Source: Bermanella sp049115935
GTDB lineage: Bacteria; Pseudomonadota; Gammaproteobacteria; Pseudomonadales; Oceanobacteraceae
Direction of reading: 5' to 3'
NCBI GenBank assembly: GCA_049115935.1
Contig: JAGDZK010000012.1
Location: forward strand, 29,468-93,467
DNA length: 64,000 nucleotides
Below, one piece after another: positions 58,442-64,000 of the stretch. How positions within the stretch are numbered: position 1 is the first letter of the stretch; every line of letters begins with the position of its first letter. The notes under the pieces are model-generated. The model was given only the letters and a program-made list of their open reading frames with translations. It made no database searches and was not told where the DNA came from. The position numbers and the translations under genes were made by a program.

Positions 58442-59184
58442 TTACTGCTAAGCGCTCGCAGAATACGTTCGGTACTTAAAAATAAACCGTATTGCAATTG
58501 AATTAACTGGCTTAATCTTTTTTGATGCTCACTTAATGAGTCCACTAATAATTGCTGTCGTTTGTTCGCTGGGATCTCTTCCGCTGGGGTAATCAACGGC
58601 ATGATAGCCTCATTAAAGTTTTGATACATGTGGCTGGCTTGTTGCACAACTTGATTGTGATTCATTTCTAAGTCTTGATGTATTTGTAAGTTGTCGGCTT
58701 GTCGTTGATGGTTTGCTGACAGCTTGGTGTTTAGAAATGATTGCAGTGCCACTTCTAAACATAGACTTTCTATGTGGGTCATCCACAGCAGCCAAATATC
58801 TTTATGGTTTTCCAGTTGCTGAGAATTTGCTTGGTGTTTTGAGAGATACAATTGAACAAATTGCATTTTAAAAATAATCGCGTGCTCTAATTCCACCACT
58901 TTTATCGAACGAATATGAGCCCCTTTTTGCGGTTTCTCACCGCTGTAAGTGGCATGTTTACCCGCGTGAAAGTGTTCAATGGTGACGCGATCACAGACTT
59001 CTAACCGATAGTAACCATCTAACCGTAATTGCAGCATAATATTACTGATAATCTCGCACACGTCATGAGTATCACTGCATAACATGATGTGGTGGCAGCT
59101 TTTTAATAATGTATTGAGCCAGCTGTCTTGTTGAGTCTCATGCCAGTTATAAATATGGTGATAAAAGGTCGCAGACGGAGACAT
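58438..59184 (-). CDS. Unknown protein, His-rich, no family recognised
   Basis: A 248-aa cytosolic protein. The N-terminal part is rich in His and Cys (YHHIYNWHETQQDSW, SCHHIMLCSDTHDVCEII) and contains a GAF-like start (SNIMLQLRLDGYYRLEVCDR, then KHATYSGEKPQKGAHIRSIK), while the C-terminal half is helical (residues about 165-245, SLSEHQKRLSQLIQLQYGLF). No catalytic motif. It may be a degenerate GAF sensor (inference). Convergent with the AraC gene. Confidence 0.55.
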   Translation of the reverse strand: MSPSATFYHHIYNWHETQQDSWLNTLLKSCHHIMLCSDTHDVCEIISNIMLQLRLDGYYRLEVCDRVTIEHFHAGKHATYSGEKPQKGAHIRSIKVVELEHAIIFKMQFVQLYLSKHQANSQQLENHKDIWLLWMTHIESLCLEVALQSFLNTKLSANHQRQADNLQIHQDLEMNHNQVVQQASHMYQNFNEAIMPLITPAEEIPANKRQQLLVDSLSEHQKRLSQLIQLQYGLFLSTERILRALSSN

Positions 59185-59273
59185 GTTGGGCCTTTTAGAA
59201 AATGAGAAGTATTTTCATTGTAGTCGAATGCTGTACACAGACTATCCAGTTTGCGCTGAAATAGTGCAAATAC

Positions 59274-60011
59274 TCAAAAATGGCGACCTATGCCCAGTGC
59301 TAAGCGCTGAGTCCTACGGTCACGGGTTAAAGGGCTTTGAGCAAACTCGTTTCCATGTTCATAGTATCGCCACACCACTACGCCAGACCAATGGTTACTA
59401 AAATCGTAAACCGCCAATAACTCCACTTCTTGGGTGAGCTCGGCTTTAGGCTGGTAGGTATCCGTGCCTACGTAGTAGTCCATTAGGTCTTGGCTTTGAT
59501 ACTGGGCAGCAAGGGTGGTGATGATACGTAAATCATCAAAGTTGAAGCGTTTATAAACGGCTGCTTCGTATTCTTGGGCTTTATGTTTGCCACTAATATC
59601 TTGTAAAACACTAAACTGGGAGACAAAGCCATGACCCAGTGGCACAGATAATTGTGGGCCCAGTTCTATGCTTCGATCGCGGTTTTCATTGGTGAGGTCT
59701 GTTTTGCTCGCATCTAAATATTGGTGTGTGCGTAATTGTCCAAGGGCAGATAGGGTCCCAAAGTCGAAACGTTTAATGGGTAAGCCAGCTCGGTTCCCCT
59801 CAATAAATACATCTCCTAAGCGACCAAATACTAATAAACCTGGCTGGGTTTGTGCGTCTATTTGTTTATAAGGTAAATCGTCATAAGAGACGGCCCCTGC
59901 AATTAGGCCGTTAAACGAAGGCCATTGCCAATCATTGTCATCAGCAAATGTTTGAGCGCTTAATATGAGTAATAACAAAAAGGGAAGGGTGAGAGTAGAG
60001 TGTGCTTTCAT
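59274..60011 (-). CDS. MipA/OmpV family outer-membrane barrel
   Basis: A 245-aa secreted barrel: signal peptide (LPFLLLLILSAQTFA), then amphipathic strands (FNGLIAGAVSYDDLPYK, QPGLLVFGRLGDVFIEGNRA, GPQLSVPLGHGFVSQFSVL) and a C-terminal RLALGIGRHF ending in Phe. The pattern fits MipA/OmpV, scaffolds for peptidoglycan enzymes or porin-like proteins. Confidence 0.75.
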   Translation of the reverse strand: MKAHSTLTLPFLLLLILSAQTFADDNDWQWPSFNGLIAGAVSYDDLPYKQIDAQTQPGLLVFGRLGDVFIEGNRAGLPIKRFDFGTLSALGQLRTHQYLDASKTDLTNENRDRSIELGPQLSVPLGHGFVSQFSVLQDISGKHKAQEYEAAVYKRFNFDDLRIITTLAAQYQSQDLMDYYVGTDTYQPKAELTQEVELLAVYDFSNHWSGVVVWRYYEHGNEFAQSPLTRDRRTQRLALGIGRHF

Positions 60012-60069
60012 GTTAAGCCCTTAAACCAAAGAGTATGGCTTAGGGGCTTAAATGATTAAAAGGTTCCGC

Positions 60070-60672
60070 TTAACCTTTGGGCGTCACAGGTTGTTGAATT
60101 TCAACACTTTGAATACCCATGTTAATGAGCTGATCTTGTGCTTTGTTCATTTGTGAGCGATTAGAAAAAGGGCCAGTGAAAACACGAAACCATGTTTTAC
60201 CGTTGATATCGGCGTTTTCAATTTGGGTATTAAAGCCATTCAAAATCAATTGTGCTTTTAAGCGGTCAGCCCGTTCTTGGCTAGTGAATGAACCTGCTTT
60301 TAAGCGATATTCGATTTTGTTGCCGTCTTTGTCGGTGCCTTTTGGTGTGGACTTATATTCTGGCACTTCTTCTACTGTGATCTCTTTATTCTCTAGAATC
60401 TCGAAAAACTCGTAGTTATCAACAGCCTTGTTGATGGTTTCAGAGTTTGGCAGCTTTTCTTTAATGGCCTTTTGTACCTGTTCGTTCAAACCTTGTTTGG
60501 CTTGATTGTTTAGGTTGTCTTTGGCGGCTTTTGCGTCCTGTATTAAGTCGTCGGTGATTCTGTCGATATCGTCACCAGCGGGTACCGTGGTGAGATACAA
60601 CAAAAAACCGGCGAAGCTAAGCGCCACCAAAGGCGTGAATATCCATACCCAGCGCGGTGCACCTGATGCCAT
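60070..60672 (-). CDS. SPOR domain membrane protein
   Basis: A 200-aa bitopic protein: an N-terminal TM helix (VWIFTPLVALSFAGFLLYLT), a periplasmic charged linker, and a C-terminal SPOR domain (EYRLKAGSFTSQERADRLKA, WFRVFTGPFSNRSQMNKAQD) that binds denuded septal peptidoglycan. One base downstream of argS, as in pseudomonads. Confidence 0.92.
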   Translation of the reverse strand: MASGAPRWVWIFTPLVALSFAGFLLYLTTVPAGDDIDRITDDLIQDAKAAKDNLNNQAKQGLNEQVQKAIKEKLPNSETINKAVDNYEFFEILENKEITVEEVPEYKSTPKGTDKDGNKIEYRLKAGSFTSQERADRLKAQLILNGFNTQIENADINGKTWFRVFTGPFSNRSQMNKAQDQLINMGIQSVEIQQPVTPKG

Positions 60673-60673
60673 G

Positions 60674-62359
60674 TTACATTTCCTCAGGGGCGCTGATGCC
60701 CAATAGGTCTAAGCCATTCACGATCACCTGACGGACCGCTTGGGTCAGTGTGATACGGGCATCACGTAAATCTGCATCGTCCACAATTGTTTTGTGAGCG
60801 TTGTAATAGCCATGGAAATCGCTGGCCAGTTCGTGCAGGTAGTTGGCAATCATATGGGGGGCGCTAGCGGTGCCAGCGGCTTTTACAATCTCAGGGAAGC
60901 GCGCCAGTTTGTTCGCCAGTAACTTCTCTTGGTCTTCGTTTAAGCGGTCTAGCTTAGCTAAGCCGTTGGCTTGATCCCATACTAGGTTCTCAGAACCCAG
61001 TTTGCGTAAGATGCTGCAAATACGTGCGTGTGCGTATTGAATGTAATAAACAGGGTTATCGTTTGATTGGCTTAACGCTAAATCAATATCAAAGGTCAAC
61101 TGAGAGCTTGGAGCACGGGCCGCTAGGAAATAACGGGTGGCGTCTAGGCCCACTTGATCGATCAAATCACGTAGCGTGACGTAACTACCCGCACGCTTAG
61201 AAATTTTCACTTCTTCGCCGCCTTTCATTACCGTTACCATTTGGTGAAGTACGTAATCAGGGAAGCCCTCTGGGATGTCCATTTTTAACGCTTGTAGCCC
61301 AGCGCGAACGCGGGTGATAGTTGAGTGGTGATCGGCACCTTGCTCGTTGACCACACGTTTAAAACCACGCTGCCATTTTTCTAAGTGATACGCCACGTCT
61401 GGCACAAAGTAGGTGTAGCCGCCATCGGTTTTGCGCATAACACGGTCTTTATCGTCGCCGAATTCGGTGGTTTTTAACCAAAGGGCGCCGCCGTCTTCGT
61501 AGGTGTAACCGTTTTTAATTAAGGTTTGTACTGCCTCTTCTACCTTGCCTTCGCTGTATAGAGAGCTTTCTAAGAAGTAGACATCAAAGTCCACTTCGAA
61601 GGCTTTAAGGTCTAAATCTTGTTCGCGACGTAAATACGCTACTGCAAAGTGACGAATGCCATCTAGGTCGTCGGCGTCCTTGGTGCCGGTAAAGCTTTGA
61701 TCGGCAGACTCAACCGTGTCGCCCTTCATGAAACTTTCGGCTAGCTCAATAATATAGTGACCTTGGTAGCCGTTTTCTGGCCAGCTGTCATCGCCTGGGC
61801 CAAAGCCTTTACAACGTGCTTGCACAGAAAGTGCAAGATTATCAATTTGGGCACCGGCATCGTTGTAGTAAAACTCACGAGTAGTATCCCAACCGTTGGC
61901 AATTAATAGACGGCTGATGCAATCACCTACCGCCGCGCCACGGCCATGACCCACATGCAGTGGGCCAGTTGGATTTGCAGATACGAATTCCACCTGCACT
62001 TTTTGGCCTTTACCTGAGTCGTTATGACCAAACTTTTCAGCTTGGTTGAAGATGGTGTCTACAATAGAAAAACTCGCCGCTTCGGTCACAAAGAAGTTAA
62101 TGAAGCCAGGGCCTGCGATTTCGGCTTTGTTTAGAATTGGGCTATCAGGCAGAGCTTTGATGATTTCTTCCGCCCAGTCGCGCGGCTTCATACCGGCAAG
62201 CTTGGCACTGGCCATTGCCACATTTGATGCGTAATCACCATGGGCTTTATCCTTGGTGTTTTCGATCATCACTTTAGGCGCAGCCTCGGCCGGCAATTTG
62301 CCAGCGGCTTTTAAGGCTTCAAGGGTTTGCTCAATTAAACTGACTAGCTCTTGTTTCAT
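60674..62359 (-). CDS. argS: Arginyl-tRNA synthetase
   Basis: A 561-aa class I synthetase: N-terminal add-1 domain, the HIGH-like PLHVGHGRGAAVGD, the catalytic core with MRKTDGGYTYFVPD, a KMSKS-like KISKRAGSYVTL, and the C-terminal anticodon-binding DALR domain ending GLDLLGISAPEEM. Confidence 0.97.
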   Translation of the reverse strand: MKQELVSLIEQTLEALKAAGKLPAEAAPKVMIENTKDKAHGDYASNVAMASAKLAGMKPRDWAEEIIKALPDSPILNKAEIAGPGFINFFVTEAASFSIVDTIFNQAEKFGHNDSGKGQKVQVEFVSANPTGPLHVGHGRGAAVGDCISRLLIANGWDTTREFYYNDAGAQIDNLALSVQARCKGFGPGDDSWPENGYQGHYIIELAESFMKGDTVESADQSFTGTKDADDLDGIRHFAVAYLRREQDLDLKAFEVDFDVYFLESSLYSEGKVEEAVQTLIKNGYTYEDGGALWLKTTEFGDDKDRVMRKTDGGYTYFVPDVAYHLEKWQRGFKRVVNEQGADHHSTITRVRAGLQALKMDIPEGFPDYVLHQMVTVMKGGEEVKISKRAGSYVTLRDLIDQVGLDATRYFLAARAPSSQLTFDIDLALSQSNDNPVYYIQYAHARICSILRKLGSENLVWDQANGLAKLDRLNEDQEKLLANKLARFPEIVKAAGTASAPHMIANYLHELASDFHGYYNAHKTIVDDADLRDARITLTQAVRQVIVNGLDLLGISAPEEM

Positions 62360-62505
62360 GGTGACCTTACAAATCGGGGGTTAGGGTGAACCTAACGGAA
62401 TATGCACAAAAATTGCGCGCATTATCCCAGTTTGGCCCTAAATTTTCCACATAAGAGTTGGCCCATTTGCTTTAGTCGTAAGGCTTAAGTCAAAGATAAG
62501 GGTTG

Positions 62506-62527
62506 TATATATGAAATTTCATATATA
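62506..62527. promoter_or_regulatory. Predicted ArsR operator
   Basis: A perfect 22-bp palindrome, half-site TATATATGAAA (62506-62516) and its complement (62517-62527), 32 bp upstream of the predicted arsR start. It spans a frame-internal ATG at 62511, which argues against starting arsR there. Size and position fit autorepression by an ArsR-family protein. Confidence 0.75.
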
Positions 62528-62558
62528 TGATTTAGCGTATGTTTATTTGGTGCTGCTT

Positions 62559-62900
62559 ATGACCCCGTTATCGTTATTTAAATGCCTTGGGGATGAAACC
62601 CGCTTACTGATTATGGTGCTCATACAAAACCAAGGTGAGTTATGTGTGGGTGAGCTGGTGGATGTGTTAGAACTTAGTCAGCCTAAAGTCAGCCGACATC
62701 TTGCCAGTTTGCGTGAGTGCCAATTGTTGGATGTGCGTAAATCGGGTCAGTGGGTGTTTTATCGGGTGCATGATGATCTGCCCAGCTGGGCCACTGAAAT
62801 TGTCTGCCAAACGGTTAATGCTAGCAATGAAACACTGGCAGTATTGGTACAGCGTTTGCAATTGGTTGATGAGCCCAATCGTAAAACAGCGTGCTGCTAG
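62559..62900 (+). CDS. arsR: ArsR family metalloregulator with incomplete CxC site
   Basis: A 113-aa ArsR-type repressor: LFKCLGDETRLLIMVLIQN, HTH ELSQPKVSRHLASLREC, wing GQWVFYRVHDDL. The As(III) site of E. coli ArsR (ELCVCDL) reads ELCVGEL, so the second Cys is Gly. A C-terminal CC pair (KTACC) might compensate, as known for some ArsR proteins with C-terminal Cys ligands (inference). The start is placed at 62559, after the operator, although the ribosome site is weak. Divergent from argS. Confidence 0.85.
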   Translation: MTPLSLFKCLGDETRLLIMVLIQNQGELCVGELVDVLELSQPKVSRHLASLRECQLLDVRKSGQWVFYRVHDDLPSWATEIVCQTVNASNETLAVLVQRLQLVDEPNRKTACC

Positions 62901-63000
62901 TAAATATTTCTGCAACACAAAACCATTATGTTCATAGGGTTTGTGTCATGGGCGAAAGCCTGTTTTGTTAGAAATATTGGAGGCGCATTGCGCATACCAT

Positions 63001-63474
63001 ATGAAAATTTTATTTGTATGTTCGCAAAATCATTGTTCAAGTATTTTGTCTGAGGCCATCGCCAACTACGCGGATGACCCTAGATTACAAGCAGCCAGTG
63101 TGGCCAGTCACACTAGTGGTCATGTTCATCCATTATCACTGCAATACTTGGAAGAAACAGGTATCCCAACTGATGGTTTAAAAAGCCAAAGTTGGGAAGC
63201 GCTGAGAAATTTTGATCCAGATGTGGTGGTGACCGTAGGTGACCCTATAAATGATGATGGTTACCCACAGTGGTTAGCTAACAGCGTTAAGTTACATTGG
63301 GGGTTGGCGGACCCGTCTAATAAACAAGGTACCGCGTTGCAAATTAAGGCGGCGTTATTATTTTGTTTGAATGACATCATTTGCCGCACCCATCAGATTT
63401 TAGAATTAGATTTAGACAACTTATCCCGTGATGCCCTTAAAAGTGAATTAATGAAACTGGGGGCACAAGGGTAA
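63001..63474 (+). CDS. Degenerate ArsC-type phosphatase-fold paralogue
   Basis: A 157-aa LMW-PTPase/ArsC-fold protein clearly homologous to the next gene over its whole length. The P-loop reads CSQNHCSS: the nucleophilic Cys8 stays but the obligatory Arg of Cx5R is Ser. Both resolving Cys of thioredoxin-linked arsenate reductases are gone (TVGDPINDDGYPQW in place of TVCDSAAGEACPVW). It is therefore probably not an active reductase. The frame extends upstream to 62941. Confidence 0.8.
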   Translation: MKILFVCSQNHCSSILSEAIANYADDPRLQAASVASHTSGHVHPLSLQYLEETGIPTDGLKSQSWEALRNFDPDVVVTVGDPINDDGYPQWLANSVKLHWGLADPSNKQGTALQIKAALLFCLNDIICRTHQILELDLDNLSRDALKSELMKLGAQG

Positions 63475-63507
63475 ATACAAACCTCAAGAGGGCTTCGTGC
63501 ACGTTAA

Positions 63508-63981
63508 ATGAAAATATTATTTATTTGTACCCATAATCGCTGTCGCAGCATTTTATCTGAAGCCATTGCAAACGATGCAAAGGACCCTCGCTTGCAAGCG
63601 GCAAGTGCCGGCAGTCAGCCGGTGGGAGAAGTGCATCCCCTTTCCATTAAATATCTACAAGAACAAGGCATTTCAACTGACGGTTTAAAAAGCCAAAGCT
63701 GGGATGAGTTAGAAGACTTCAACGCTGATGTTGTTGTGACAGTATGTGACAGCGCAGCCGGTGAAGCCTGCCCTGTGTGGTTTGGTAAAAGCATTAAATT
63801 ACACTGGGGCCTAGAAGACCCGTCAAAAGTGCAGGGCAGTGATGAGCAAATCAAAGCGGCCTTTCTTACCTGCATAAATGAAATCAAATATCGCATTACA
63901 AAAATTCTACAACTTGATTTAGATAACCTAAGTGGCGATGCCTTAAAAGCGGAACTGTTAAAGCTAGGCGCGCAGGGTTAG
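63508..63981 (+). CDS. arsC: Arsenate reductase, thioredoxin-linked ArsC type
   Basis: A 157-aa enzyme reducing arsenate to arsenite. P-loop CTHNRCRS (Cx5R complete), resolving Cys pair VCDSAAGEACP, general-acid Asp in GLEDPSK. It follows the degenerate copy by 33 nt and both lie downstream of arsR. No arsB or acr3 exporter is inside the window; one may lie past the right edge. Confidence 0.9.
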   Translation: MKILFICTHNRCRSILSEAIANDAKDPRLQAASAGSQPVGEVHPLSIKYLQEQGISTDGLKSQSWDELEDFNADVVVTVCDSAAGEACPVWFGKSIKLHWGLEDPSKVQGSDEQIKAAFLTCINEIKYRITKILQLDLDNLSGDALKAELLKLGAQG

Positions 63982-64000
63982 TTCTATTTTATCTGTAATA

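Noticed and set aside
62511..62558. Upstream ATG for arsR at 62511
   Set aside because: It lies inside the 22-bp operator palindrome, and the added residues do not fit the family.
1..64000. CRISPR arrays, tRNA or rRNA genes, prophage or IS elements, defence systems
   Set aside because: None seen on either strand: no regularly spaced repeats, no tRNA cloverleaf noticed, and no transposase, integrase or restriction genes.

Overview
The window looks like a chromosome segment from a marine, moderately AT-rich gammaproteobacterium. It fits the Oceanospirillales/Pseudomonadales side best (Bermanella, Oleispira or Thalassolituus-like), which is an inference from gene order and protein resemblance with no database search. 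Several gene strings match Pseudomonas and relatives: argS-SPOR, hslV-hslU, ubiE-ubiJ-ubiB-hisE-tatABC, coxB-coxA-ctaG-coxC-DUF2909-surf1-ctaA-ctaB, nrdR-ribD-ribE-ribB-ribH-nusB-thiL, and cfrX-cmpX-sigX. REP-like palindromes of the Pseudomonas type are also present. No rRNA, tRNA, phage, insertion sequence or CRISPR array was seen.

Layout. 1-10.6 kb: waaA (cut by the left edge), cpdA-yqiB-nudF, tolC, a solute-binding protein, yqiA-parE and parC. 10.6-12.1 kb: two palindromic repeat elements around a DUF2007 protein with calcium-loop-like repeats, a Cys-rich protein and a coding remnant. 12.1-15.4 kb: a sigma54 module with an orphan NtrC-type activator whose phosphoacceptor Asp is replaced by Asn, a coiled-coil protein on one side and an outer-membrane barrel/DUF1328/lipoprotein operon on the other. 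15.4-22.8 kb: an SDR, an EamA exporter, a PQQ-type dehydrogenase with cytochrome c tail, a membrane protein, a sterol-desaturase/SRPBCC fusion, a Lon-N-domain protein and gap. 23.1-30.5 kb: a caa3-type cytochrome oxidase locus with assembly factors. 30.6-38.8 kb: Yip1 and PilZ proteins, the riboflavin operon with nrdR, nusB and thiL, and a MerR-quinone reductase pair. 39.0-46.7 kb: an LPP20-type lipoprotein with a decayed partial copy, tatABC, hinT, hisE, ubiBJE, DUF971 and a PanE-like reductase. 47.1-53.0 kb: two complementary bacterioferritins, a glucosaminidase-CfrX-CmpX-SigX operon, and the divergent mgtE/CNNM pair. 53.2-64 kb: aspartoacylase-like/rimK, hslUV, AraC, an unknown gene, MipA, SPOR, argS, and arsR with two arsC-type genes, the first degenerate.

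The strongest candidate for an undescribed system is the sigma54 module. Two -24/-12 promoters flank the activator gene and fire outward. Each has an AATGGTK-N6-AACCATT dyad exactly 51 nt upstream of its -24 GG. This predicts a small self-contained envelope regulon under an activator that probably does not depend on phosphorylation.
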